A stretch of 64,000 bases of DNA from Stieleria bergensis (GTDB taxonomy: Bacteria > Planctomycetota > Planctomycetia > Pirellulales > Pirellulaceae), in contig CP036272.1 in NCBI GenBank assembly GCA_007745635.1, positions 372,001-436,000 on the forward strand, given 5' to 3'. The position numbers and the translations under genes are program-made. The notes under the pieces were generated by a model. The model made no database searches. It was given only the letters and a program-made list of their open reading frames with translations, and was not told the origin of the DNA. Each line of letters begins with the position of its first letter. Position 1 is the first letter of the stretch. Below are positions 8,313 through 16,241 of this stretch, one piece after another.

Positions 8313-9383
8313 TCAATTGGTCACTGCGTGCAGTTGGGCAGAGAGAGATTTAGCGGTCTCGTTGGGTGCGTCACTTTTGGAGATCGCGCCGCTGACGGCA
8401 ATGCGTTCAAAGCCTGTTTGCAGGACGTCTGTCAAGTTGTTTTCGGTAATGCCACCGATGGCAAAGGCAGGGACGGGTTGTTTCTCAAGCAGTTGTGCGG
8501 CCTCTGAAAGAAACTGCGTGCCCGCAAAATCGCTGAATGATTTTGTGGTGCTGGGAAAAGTAGGGCCGCAACCGATGTAGCTGACGCCTTGCTCTATCGC
8601 TTGTTGGACTTGTTGCGTGTCGTGGGTGGACAAGCCGATCAGTTTTTCGGGGCCCAGGATCGTCCGCGCTGCTGAAACTGGTAATTCGTCTTGTCCCAGA
8701 TGAACGCCGTCGGCATTGGTGGCTGCGGCGATGTCCACTCGATCGTTAATGATCAATAGCGTGTTGGTGCGCTCAGTCGCTGCGGCCGCCGCAGTGGCAT
8801 GACGATACAGTTCGCGATCGGTGGCCTGCTTGTCGCGGAGCTGAAAGACATCCACGCCACTTTCAGCGAGCTGCTCGATCTGCTTTGCTGTGCTGGCTTC
8901 GTCTGATTGGCACTCAATCAGCAGATACAGTCGCGCTTCATTGATGCGGCTGACTCGTTGATGGCAGTGGCTTTGCAGCAGGACGTTTTGCATCAGCGAG
9001 TAACTTTGGTAACGCAGCGATTCGAACTGTTGCCCGAGCTGTGCGTCGATGGTTTTGCCATATTCCTCGAGAACACGTAGGGATTGCTGAACGCGAGCAG
9101 CGGCAGCGGCCAGCACATCGTTGGTTGTTTGTCGGTCATACTCCGACGGTAGCTGGATCGTCGTTCCCACATCGGCACGCGTATCACGGGCTTGCAACAG
9201 GGCTCCTGGGGGAAGTCGCGAGAGGGCTGCGGTGATGCCGTGGCGAATTGCCTTGGCGTCGGTTGCAAGTTGTGAATCGTCTAAGACAAAGCGTGCGTAT
9301 TCTTCTGTGGTGCGAATTCCTTCGCAGGCTCGATTTGCCGATGCGTCCAAGATACGATAGGTGCTGTGTAATTTATTAGTCAC
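8313..9383 (-). CDS. thiE: Thiamine phosphate synthase with N-terminal ThiD2-like domain
   Basis: ThiE joins HMP-diphosphate and thiazole phosphate to make thiamine phosphate. The C-terminal half (about residues 150-356) is a ThiE TIM barrel with QLRDKQ, IINDRVDIA, GVHLGQDE and GIGCGP/AIGGI-type phosphate motifs (visible as SYIGCGPTFPSTTK and FAIGGI). The first 140 residues are a helical domain starting RILDASANRACEGIRTTEEY. This matches the ThiD2-type extension found in cyanobacterial and planctomycete ThiE proteins. The start is GTG (9383), with AGGA about 9 nt upstream. No TPP riboswitch fits in the 33 nt before the divergent neighbour. Confidence 0.9.
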   Translation of the reverse strand: MTNKLHSTYRILDASANRACEGIRTTEEYARFVLDDSQLATDAKAIRHGITAALSRLPPGALLQARDTRADVGTTIQLPSEYDRQTTNDVLAAAAARVQQSLRVLEEYGKTIDAQLGQQFESLRYQSYSLMQNVLLQSHCHQRVSRINEARLYLLIECQSDEASTAKQIEQLAESGVDVFQLRDKQATDRELYRHATAAAAATERTNTLLIINDRVDIAAATNADGVHLGQDELPVSAARTILGPEKLIGLSTHDTQQVQQAIEQGVSYIGCGPTFPSTTKSFSDFAGTQFLSEAAQLLEKQPVPAFAIGGITENNLTDVLQTGFERIAVSGAISKSDAPNETAKSLSAQLHAVTN

Positions 9384-9416
9384 TGCCTGTTTCCTGTTTC
9401 ACCGACGAGGCGATCG

Positions 9417-10109
9417 ATGGTTTTAGTCATTCGAGTCATGGTTCTGATGCTGGTCTTCAACGTTGCCAGTTCAGCATGGTCACAACGTGCAAATCCTGCA
9501 TTCAGTGATCCAGAGATTGATCCCAATCTACCCAATGTTCTGCTAATTGGTGACTCCATTTCCATGGGCTACATGATTCCTGCCAGGAATGCGCTCAAGG
9601 GGAAAGCGAATGTCTTCCGCCCAAAGACGAACTGCGGACCAACAACCAAAGGGGTGGCGGAAATCGAACAATGGTTGGGAGATCGAAAGTGGGATGTGAT
9701 TCATTTCAATCACGGATTGCATGACTTGAAGTACATGGGGCCAAAGGGGCAGAACTTGGCCGACCCTCAAGCGGACGGGGCACACCAGCAGGTGCCAATG
9801 GATGAGTATCAGAAGAACCTGCGAACGATTGCCAAGAGATTAAAGCAGACCGGAGCGATCGTGATTTGGCGAGAGACCACCCCGGTGCCCAAAGGTTCCC
9901 AAGGCCGAGTGCCAGGTGATTCGGCGAAATACAACGCAGCTGCCGCAGAGGTCATCAAGGATGTCGGCGGGATTGCCACCGACCCCTTCTATGAGTTTGC
10001 TTTGTCAGTCAAAAAAGAGCAGCGGCCAGCCAACGTCCATTACACCTCTGCTGGGAGTCAGCAGCTTGGCCAGCATGTTGCTGAGGTGATTGCAAAGGCT
10101 CTCAAGTAA
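9417..10109 (+). CDS. Exported SGNH/GDSL-type hydrolase
   Basis: A 230-residue protein with a hydrophobic N-terminal signal (VMVLMLVFNVASSAWSQ). SGNH blocks are visible: LLIGDSISMGY near residue 42 with the nucleophilic serine, HFNHGLHD near 97, which replaces the usual GxND of block III, and NVHYTSAG near 208 with the catalytic histidine. It is likely a lipase, acylesterase or carbohydrate esterase acting outside the cytoplasm; the substrate is not visible. It starts 33 nt from thiE on the opposite strand and has a fair ribosome site (gagg). It lies upstream of the pilus locus, but the 560-nt gap and the riboswitch argue against co-transcription. Confidence 0.8.
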   Translation: MVLVIRVMVLMLVFNVASSAWSQRANPAFSDPEIDPNLPNVLLIGDSISMGYMIPARNALKGKANVFRPKTNCGPTTKGVAEIEQWLGDRKWDVIHFNHGLHDLKYMGPKGQNLADPQADGAHQQVPMDEYQKNLRTIAKRLKQTGAIVIWRETTPVPKGSQGRVPGDSAKYNAAAAEVIKDVGGIATDPFYEFALSVKKEQRPANVHYTSAGSQQLGQHVAEVIAKALK

Positions 10110-10403
10110 CTGGAGTCATGTTGCCGTGTTGTGTTGAAACGCGAATTGCGGAACTCATCCAGGGCGAATTGAGCATCTGCATGAGCATTTTGGTGGCGTT
10201 TCAATGCCATTTCATGCCCCGCCTTAGGGTTGTAGGTCCCGTTTAATTGTCACAACCGGTGAATCGCTACCTGTTCTCTAAACGAAGTGGCTTGCTTAGC
10301 TAGAGTTTTTTGACAGGTAGGTTTTCTGACATAGCTTTTTGGTGAGAGCGGGTCACGACGACCTGCTGCCGAGATCGGCTCAGGAAAACGAGCATTTGAT
10401 CTT

Positions 10404-10508
10404 GGACAGCCACCTCCAAAGAAAAAGGCAAACCGCTTGCAAAGGCGGGGCGCAAAGCCACGAGCCCAGTTGACAAATCATTTAAGTGAACTGGGTAGTC
10501 GGGCTGCC
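10404..10508 (+). promoter_or_regulatory. Candidate cyclic-di-GMP-I (GEMM-I) riboswitch upstream of flp
   Basis: The layout follows the GEMM-I consensus. A conserved GGCAAACC is followed by hairpin CCGCTT-GCAA-AGGCGG (about 10433-10448), six base pairs closed by a GNRA tetraloop. Next comes the conserved GGGCGCAAAGCC, close to the GGGACGCAAAGCC of the Vibrio Vc2 aptamer. A second hairpin with perfect arms CCCAGTT/AACTGGG spans about 10464-10494. An outer helix can form between cagcc (10407-10411) and ggctg (10502-10506). A second ggctg at 10540-10544 could compete for the same 5' arm. I infer that it senses c-di-GMP and controls the downstream leader ORF and flp; whether it turns them on or off is unknown. 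Confidence 0.85.
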
Positions 10509-10577
10509 TTCGGAAACTATCGAAGCTGATGTTATTGATCGGCTGCGTCAACCCACTCAAGGCACTATCAAGGAGAC

Positions 10578-10664
10578 ATGGCTGCTTCTCGTCCCGGGTA
10601 TCTATTCACGTTGAATCGACCCAAACTAAAATCGCGAAGGCAAAGCCTTCAACCGAGGAGATAA
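10578..10664 (+). CDS. 28-codon leader ORF before the Flp pilin gene
   Basis: A short frame begins ATG GCT GCT TCT with aaggag three nucleotides before it, the strongest Shine-Dalgarno in the region. The product starts MAASRPGYLF and ends in an Arg-rich tail (SRRQSLQPRR). Its TAA stop is 4 nt before the flp ATG, and the flp ribosome site gaggag lies inside it. Translation of this frame would run through the hairpin gaaggc-aaa-gccttc (about 10636-10650). It could therefore open the pilin start region or couple translation to it. No homology can be judged at this length; this is inferred from position and the ribosome site. Confidence 0.55.
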   Translation: MAASRPGYLFTLNRPKLKSRRQSLQPRR

Positions 10665-10668
10665 CACC

Positions 10669-10839
10669 ATGAAGAAGTTCGCAAAAAGCGTTGTTGAGTT
10701 TTTGAAAGAAGAAGATGGCCCAACCGCAGTTGAGTACGCCGTAATGCTGGCGTTGATCATCGTCGTTTGCTTGGGCACCATCACTCAGCTCGGAACCGCT
10801 GTCGAAGAAAACTTCGAAACAGTGACCACCGCTCTGTAA
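10669..10839 (+). CDS. flp: Flp/Fap-type pilin of the Tad pilus
   Basis: A 56-residue type IVb pilin, MKKFAKSVVEF onward. It has the prepilin cleavage context EEDG followed by PTAVEYAVMLALII, with Gly at -1, Glu at +5 and Tyr at +6, as in Flp pilins. A single hydrophobic helix follows and the tail is short, as in the family. The prepilin peptidase gene cpaA downstream should process it. The ribosome site is gaggag, 8 nt before the ATG. It is preceded by the riboswitch-like element and leader ORF and followed by two hairpin terminators, so the pilin mRNA is probably a separate, abundant transcript. Confidence 0.93.
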   Translation: MKKFAKSVVEFLKEEDGPTAVEYAVMLALIIVVCLGTITQLGTAVEENFETVTTAL

Positions 10840-10850
10840 GCCTAAGCGAG

Positions 10851-10876
10851 GCTGGCGAGTTCATCGCCGGCTTTTG
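10851..10876 (+). terminator. Intrinsic terminator or attenuator after flp
   Basis: Stem gctggcga / tcgccggc (one G-U pair) with a 5-nt loop followed by TTTT, 11 nt after the flp stop codon. Confidence 0.7.
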
Positions 10877-10891
10877 TTAGCTTGAATAAGT

Positions 10892-10945
10892 ACTCGACTG
10901 ATCGGGCACCCTCAGGGGTTGTCCCGGTCACGTCGAGTTTTTTTA
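10892..10945 (+). terminator. Second intrinsic terminator after flp
   Basis: Perfect arms actcgac (10892-10898) and gtcgagt (10932-10938) enclose a further partly paired G/C-rich stretch and run into seven or more T residues. With the preceding hairpin it forms a double terminator separating flp from cpaA. Confidence 0.85.
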
Positions 10946-11136
10946 TGCGCTCTGAGCAAGTCTCTCAGGATGCGCTCATGCGGGTCAGGATCAGCGATTG
11001 TGGCGGGAAAAAATTGGGGCACTGTCCGAAAACACACCTTGCCTTTCAAAGTGCAACGTATGGTTTCGTTGAACGCAGCTCTGTCTCGCTGCCCCTCACC
11101 CAAACACACAACTAATCATTTTTTTGCACGGGAAAC

Positions 11137-11703
11137 ATGATGGAAACACTCATTGAAGCCATTACCGAAAACTGGATCGTCTGGTTTGTCACCATTGTTC
11201 TGATCGTGGCTGCCGTCATCGACGGTGCCATTTTGAAAGTGCCTAACTGGCTGACATTCCCCTTCATCATGACCGGCTGGGTTCACTGGACGATGCAAGA
11301 AGGCATCTCTGGACTGGGCTGGAGTCTGTGGGGAACTTTCGTTGGCATGATGCTGTTGCTCGTCCTGCGAAACGTGGGCGGCATGGGAGCTGGCGACGTG
11401 AAGCTGCTGGCCGGCGTGGGTGCCTGGCTTGGTGCGGTGATCACATTATGGGCCTTTGCGGCCACAGCCATTGTCGGCGGCATCATGGCTGCCGTGATGA
11501 TCTGGCGCAGCCCCAACCCCAGTAAGCACCTGCAAATGGGGATCAAGATCCTGCAGGAATGGAAAACTGTCCGGAAGCCTTCCGAGCTGTCCAAGATCGC
11601 TCGGGAACGAAAATCCAGCATGTACCTCTTGCCGTACGGAATTCCCATGGCAATCGGTTCGATCGCATACTTCGCTTATGACGGCATGTTGATCGCATGG
11701 TGA
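11137..11703 (+). CDS. cpaA: Prepilin peptidase, CpaA/TadV type (A24)
   Basis: Inner-membrane aspartic peptidase that cleaves the leader of Flp prepilin. It has 188 residues and several membrane helices. The two catalytic aspartates are D29 in AVIDG and D87 in GGMGAGDVKLLAG, the GxGD motif of type IV prepilin peptidases. The N-terminal methyltransferase domain of PilD is absent, as usual for TadV. A soluble stretch of about 40 residues lies between the last helices. It starts about 190 nt after the double terminator and is the first of four similarly oriented pilus genes. Confidence 0.92.
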   Translation: MMETLIEAITENWIVWFVTIVLIVAAVIDGAILKVPNWLTFPFIMTGWVHWTMQEGISGLGWSLWGTFVGMMLLLVLRNVGGMGAGDVKLLAGVGAWLGAVITLWAFAATAIVGGIMAAVMIWRSPNPSKHLQMGIKILQEWKTVRKPSELSKIARERKSSMYLLPYGIPMAIGSIAYFAYDGMLIAW

Positions 11704-11945
11704 GCAATCACCAGTGGGGGGCACGATCACCAGGGCTGGTAAGCCCGATCGTCATGTGGGGCGATGCTGTTTCGGCAGCTTTTGAGTCAGCAAGTGAGAG
11801 CCGAGTGGAGGCTTGCGCAGCTTGCGTAAACTTTACCGCATTTGCCGATCTGTTTGTAGAGCCTCATGTTTGCAGGCCGATGTAATGCGAGGGTAATTGC
11901 TATCCTCGCACCAAAGCTTTTTACTCCTCCCCTAATTTAGTGATG

Positions 11946-11960
11946 CTGGAGAAACTCCAG
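11946..11960 (+). promoter_or_regulatory. Small hairpin over the cpaB ribosome-binding region
   Basis: Perfect inverted repeat ctggag-aaa-ctccag ending 7 nt before the cpaB ATG. The only Shine-Dalgarno-like sequence there (tggag) is in the 5' arm, so the hairpin could hide it. Functional meaning is inferred. Confidence 0.4.
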
Positions 11961-11967
11961 AACTGTC

Positions 11968-12984
11968 ATGCGAAACAAAACACTCGTTCTACTACTCGCT
12001 GGGATTTGCGGCACGGTCGCTGCTGTCGGGATCGGCCAATGGATGCAGGCCAACACAGGCTCTCCGAAGATGGAGACGGCTGAGATTTTGGTCATCACCA
12101 AGGCGATCAACGCAGAAGACAAGATCACAGCCGAACAGCTAAGACTAGAAGTCTGGCCAAAAGACAAAGTGCCCAAAGGGGCGTCGGCTGACTTGAAGGA
12201 TTTCGAAGGCCGCTATGCGAAAATGCCTTTGTTTCCTGGTGAAGCCCTGGTGGATGTGAAACTGATGGACAGCGTCGAGGACGACGTGGTGCCAGATGGA
12301 TACACCGTGTTGAACCTTCCGGTTGGCAACGGAGCTGCCGTGAACTTGCTGGAGCCAGGGAAAAAAGTGACGGTCACTGGATTCTTTGAGCGAGGCGATC
12401 AATTCCTGGAAACCTTCTCTGTTGACGTGCTTCGCGGGATTCGCATCTACAGCATCGACGGCATCAAGAAGTTCACCGAGGAGACGCCTCGTCCCAAATC
12501 ACCGCGAAACATTCAGCTGCTGATTCGCAAAGCCGACCAAACGGCTTTCGAGTTCGCCAAGCGTAGCGGAGACATTGAATTGGTCTTGGGGAGCACCGGG
12601 ACGGTTGAGGAAGATTTGCCGGCTGAGGAAGTCAGCACACTGGCACAGAAATTTCTAGCCAAGATTGAAGAACAACAAGAACGCGCAAGGGCTGCCCAAA
12701 CCGTCGAGGCTGCAACAACGTCGGAGCCAGTAGTAGCGGTTGCCCCGGTCGCCACAATTGAGACACCGCGAAAAGTGTTCGTGATGGAGAAGTATGTAAA
12801 CGGTCGGGTGGAACGCTACGAGTTTGCCGAAGATGGAACTATGCAGAAATTGGGTGAGACGGAAGCGGAGTCCACGCAACCGTCTTCAGACGATTCAAAT
12901 GCTGGAACAGCGCCCGGCAACACCGACGCACTGATCCAAGGAGCGGAAAGTCCTTTCTTTATTCCTTCTGGTGAAGGTAAATAA
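11968..12984 (+). CDS. cpaB: Flp pilus assembly protein CpaB/RcpC
   Basis: A 338-residue periplasmic pilus assembly factor anchored by an N-terminal signal or helix (TLVLLLAGICGTVAAVGIGQWM). An SAF-type domain follows: AEILVITKAINAEDKITAEQLRLEVWP, then PLFPGEALVDVKL, as in CpaB/RcpC. The RcpC-like region carries AVNLLEPGKKVTVTGFF and lies at about residues 120-215. After residue 225 the sequence is low-complexity and probably disordered or specific to this lineage. CpaB is thought to help the secretin or gate the pore. It lies in order after cpaA and before the secretin gene. Confidence 0.9.
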   Translation: MRNKTLVLLLAGICGTVAAVGIGQWMQANTGSPKMETAEILVITKAINAEDKITAEQLRLEVWPKDKVPKGASADLKDFEGRYAKMPLFPGEALVDVKLMDSVEDDVVPDGYTVLNLPVGNGAAVNLLEPGKKVTVTGFFERGDQFLETFSVDVLRGIRIYSIDGIKKFTEETPRPKSPRNIQLLIRKADQTAFEFAKRSGDIELVLGSTGTVEEDLPAEEVSTLAQKFLAKIEEQQERARAAQTVEAATTSEPVVAVAPVATIETPRKVFVMEKYVNGRVERYEFAEDGTMQKLGETEAESTQPSSDDSNAGTAPGNTDALIQGAESPFFIPSGEGK

Positions 12985-13208
12985 GGCAAAGACTCGCCTG
13001 CTTCAACGAAAACAATGTGACTGCTCTGATTCAAAAATCTTTCGTCAAACAACGGATCTGTTTGGCGATTGAGGTTGAATGAGACGCAAAAGGAAAACTC
13101 TTACTTACCAACGTTACTCGCAAAGAACAAATACTTTTGGCATCGCGTTTGATACCAAGAGGAATTTCGGCACCCGTTCGAAAGTTTGTTCCGCAAGGAT
13201 GCCCTGCG

Positions 13209-14762
13209 ATGGAAATGTTATGTACCGCGGTTCGCCCCGCCGCCCTCCGATTCGCGGCATGCGTGATGGTAGCCAGTTTGGCTGCTTTCGCGACTGCTCA
13301 GAATCCAGGTTCTAATCAACAGCAGATGGTTGCTGCCAGTGCTACAGCTGCACAACGAACCATCACCCAGCCTCTAGAAAGCATGGAATTGCTGGTCAAG
13401 TCCAGCACCATTTTGAAGCTGGAAAATCCCATTCCGCGATTCCAGGTTCACAATGAGGAAATCCTGGGTGCCAACCCAATTTCTCAGAACGAACTTCAGG
13501 TGTTCGCCAAAATTCCTGGAACCACGCAGATCAACCTTTGGGATACTGAAGACAATCAGTACACCGTTGATGTCACCGTGATTGCAGACGCTCGTGAAGT
13601 CGAAGGGATTCTGGTTTCCCAGCTTCCTTATGCGGCTTTGAAGGTCACACCAATCAACTCGTCCGCGGTTGTCAATGGTTACGTCACCAGTGCCGATGAC
13701 GTTGACTTGGCGATCGCAATTGTCGAGCGATTCTATCCAACCGTTGTCAACAACATTCGCGTTGTTGGCGTCCAACAGGTTCTGCTGCACACACGAATCA
13801 TGGAAGTTTCACGCACGAAACTTCGTGAACTGGGCATCGATATGACGTGGCAGAGCGGCTCGACCTTACTTGAAAGCTTGCCTTCTGGCATCACGAGTCC
13901 GACCAACGTTTTCCAAGGTACGGAATTCGAAGCATTAATCCGCGCGATGCGTCAGCAGGACTTGATCAAGTTCCTGGCTGAACCCACTGTTGTTGCCACC
14001 CATGGTCGTCCAGCACGATTCATTGTTGGTGGTTCGGTACCTTACATCGTTCCATCGGGCAATGGTAACGTGCAGGTAGAGTACCAAGAATATGGTACAT
14101 CCGTCGACTTCCTACCCTTCGTCATTGGGCCTGGCCGAGTGCGTTTGGAAGTTCGCCCCGAAGTCACCGAGCCAGATGAAGCTCGTTCGATCGTTGCTAA
14201 CAACATCAACGTTACCGCTTTCGTTAGCCGTTATGTTGACACCGCCGTGGAGCTGCAAGCTGGTCAAACCTTCGCGATTGCTGGTTTGTTGCAGAGCCGA
14301 ACCGAGGCTGAGCAGCGGATGACACCGTTCTTCGGTGAACTGCCTGTGATGGGTGCTTTGTTCCGTCGCGTTCGCGAACGTCGCAATGACTTGGAACTGT
14401 TGATCACCGTGACGCCTGAATTGGTTGACGCGATGGATCCTCATCAAGTTCCAATCGGAGCTCCCGGGTTGCACTCTACTAACCCGAACGACAAGGACAT
14501 GTACTGGAACGGTCACATCGAAGTTCCAACGTTATTGGGTGGCGATGGCTGCTCCATCGAGAACGGTTTGTACCCTTCAGCTGGAACGCAGCAGTTGCAC
14601 GAGAACGTGATGCAGCACGGTGCTGATATGCCACGCGGTAGCTTGATGAACCAGGGTCCCAAAGCTGGAGCCGAGCGGATTCCAGCCGGTGCCGTGGTTC
14701 CTAGCAGCGAGCCAACCGTGGTTGGAAAAGGGGTCACAATCGTCACTCCAGAGACGCCGTAG
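13209..14762 (+). CDS. cpaC: Outer-membrane secretin of the Tad pilus (CpaC/RcpA)
   Basis: The pore for Flp pili. The 517-residue product has a signal peptide (RFAACVMVASLAAFATAQ) and an N-terminal pilus/BON-like region (PRFQVHNEEILGANPISQNELQVFAKIPGTTQINLWD). The secretin domain runs from about residue 180, starting QQVLLHTRIMEVSRTKLRELGI, and includes FLAEPTVVATHGRPARFIVGG and ELLITVTPELVDAM, the typical C-terminal secretin motif. The frame can be opened further upstream by a TTG at 13137, but ATG 13209 puts the signal peptide near the start. The C-terminal 80 residues are low complexity. No pilotin gene was seen nearby. Confidence 0.9.
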   Translation: MEMLCTAVRPAALRFAACVMVASLAAFATAQNPGSNQQQMVAASATAAQRTITQPLESMELLVKSSTILKLENPIPRFQVHNEEILGANPISQNELQVFAKIPGTTQINLWDTEDNQYTVDVTVIADAREVEGILVSQLPYAALKVTPINSSAVVNGYVTSADDVDLAIAIVERFYPTVVNNIRVVGVQQVLLHTRIMEVSRTKLRELGIDMTWQSGSTLLESLPSGITSPTNVFQGTEFEALIRAMRQQDLIKFLAEPTVVATHGRPARFIVGGSVPYIVPSGNGNVQVEYQEYGTSVDFLPFVIGPGRVRLEVRPEVTEPDEARSIVANNINVTAFVSRYVDTAVELQAGQTFAIAGLLQSRTEAEQRMTPFFGELPVMGALFRRVRERRNDLELLITVTPELVDAMDPHQVPIGAPGLHSTNPNDKDMYWNGHIEVPTLLGGDGCSIENGLYPSAGTQQLHENVMQHGADMPRGSLMNQGPKAGAERIPAGAVVPSSEPTVVGKGVTIVTPETP

Positions 14763-14869
14763 CCTGCAAAAGGTCGCAAAGTAAGCCGCACACGATGATG
14801 GGCAGTCGTGTGCGGCATCCATGGTTTACAGGGGTATCACAAGACAATGTTTGACTGGATGATCACACC

Positions 14870-16081
14870 ATGACAAATGTCCTTCGATTGACATTGGTAG
14901 ACCCTGATGACGATAGTCGCTCAGAACTGAAATCAAAACTGCTTAGCCTGGATTCGGTTTGGTTGGAAGCGGACTGTTCCCGCTATGAGTTCTTTCCAGA
15001 AATCATGGAACAGACCACTCCCGACGTGGCCGTGATCACATTGGATAGTGATTTTGATAAAGCCACGCGACTGATCGAGCGTTGTGTGTCACTGTGTCCC
15101 GACGCAGTCATTCTTGCCGCCAGCGAAAGCACAGATGGGCATCTGATTTTGCAGGCGATGAGAGCTGGAGCCAGAGAGTTCCTAACCTTGCCACTTTCCG
15201 CCGAAGACCTGACGGCCACAATCAGTCGGGTTGCCAGCCAAAAGTTTGGTGGCGGAGAGGGTGCCGCGCGAGGCTGCGAAGTCATTGCCTGTCTTGGAGC
15301 CACTGGGGGCGTGGGCACGACCAGTGCAGCGGTCAATCTTGGCTGCATTCTTGCCTCAAGGCCAGGGAATACCGTGGCACTGATCGACTTGGATCTGGCC
15401 CTGGGTGATGCTGATGTGTTCTTGGATGCCATTCCAGATTACACGCTCGCCGATATGGTGCAAAACATCAGTCGGCTTGACATCCAATTGCTCAAGCAAT
15501 CATTGACCAAGCACAGCAGCGGTTTGTATCTGCTGCCCAGACCGGTCGAACTGCAAGACACTTCAATGGTTGACGAAGGGTCGCTACGCAAGGTCGTGGG
15601 GCTAATGAAAGCCTCGTTCACTCACCTGGTGATCGATGTTTCCAAGTACTACAGCGCTGTCGACATGGCGGCCATCGATATGGCGACTCGAATCCTCTTG
15701 GTCACCCAACTGGATTTGCCATGCTTGCGAAACGTCGTCCGATTGATGATGAACTTCGAAGAGTACGAAGGCCTGCAAGACAAAGTCAACATCGTCGTCA
15801 ACCGCGCTGGACTAGAGTCCGGCCAAATCAGCCTCAAGAAGGCGAAAGAAACCATCGGCCGAGAGGTCTTTGCACTGTTGCCGAATGACTATCGAACGAT
15901 GGTCGAGGTTCGTAATAATGGCGTTCCGTTGATCAAGCAGGCACCACGTGCTCCGCTCACGCAAGCTTATGTTGATCTAGCCGACAAGATCTCAGCTCCA
16001 CCGCCAGAAGAAGCCGGCGAGGAAGCCAAGAAGGGCGGCGAAAGCAAGTGGATCAAGTTCTTCGGCGGTTCGAAGTCATAG
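14870..16081 (+). CDS. cpaE: CpaE/TadZ-like ParA-type ATPase of the Tad pilus
   Basis: A 403-residue protein thought to place the Tad pilus machine at the cell pole. The N-terminal 125 residues are a receiver-like fold (VDPDDDSR, VAVITLDSD, AMRAGAREFLTLPL) without a clear phosphorylation site. A MinD/ParA domain follows. Its deviant P-loop GATGGVGTTSAA (143-154) has Thr where the catalytic Lys of the classical loop would be, as seen in many CpaE proteins. ALIDLDLALGDADVF is the following switch region. The last 20 residues are Lys/Glu-rich. It is the last gene of the locus: no tadA ATPase or tadB/C gene follows. Confidence 0.88.
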   Translation: MTNVLRLTLVDPDDDSRSELKSKLLSLDSVWLEADCSRYEFFPEIMEQTTPDVAVITLDSDFDKATRLIERCVSLCPDAVILAASESTDGHLILQAMRAGAREFLTLPLSAEDLTATISRVASQKFGGGEGAARGCEVIACLGATGGVGTTSAAVNLGCILASRPGNTVALIDLDLALGDADVFLDAIPDYTLADMVQNISRLDIQLLKQSLTKHSSGLYLLPRPVELQDTSMVDEGSLRKVVGLMKASFTHLVIDVSKYYSAVDMAAIDMATRILLVTQLDLPCLRNVVRLMMNFEEYEGLQDKVNIVVNRAGLESGQISLKKAKETIGREVFALLPNDYRTMVEVRNNGVPLIKQAPRAPLTQAYVDLADKISAPPPEEAGEEAKKGGESKWIKFFGGSKS

Positions 16082-16137
16082 CCTGATCCGATCGAAAGCC
16101 GCGAACGCCAAGCGAGCGTTCGCCATGCAGAATCAAT

Positions 16138-16180
16138 GAAAGCCCGTCACCTGAGTCCAGGTGGCGGGCTTTCTTGTTTG
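16138..16180 (+). terminator. Strong intrinsic terminator after cpaE
   Basis: Near-perfect 15-bp arms (gaaagcccgtcacct / aggtggcgggctttc) with a 6-nt loop, followed by ttgtttgt. It ends the pilus operon. The convergent serS gene reads towards it but has no clear T-run on its own side. Confidence 0.85.
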
Positions 16181-16241
16181 TGTCATCGACACTGCAGCGT
16201 CAGGCCGGTTGCGCCTTGCCCGTCTCGGGGCTTGAGGAATA

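Noticed and set aside
9384-9416. TPP riboswitch before thiE
   Set aside because: Only 33 nt separate thiE from the divergent gene, too short for the aptamer.
10300-10560. 86-codon minus-strand frame in the flp leader
   Set aside because: It runs antisense across the riboswitch-like structure and has no recognisable domain; the conserved RNA elements explain the sequence better.
10851-10945. Invertible or mobile element at flp based on the palindromes
   Set aside because: The inverted arms are followed by T-runs and sit right after the stop codon, so they are terminators.
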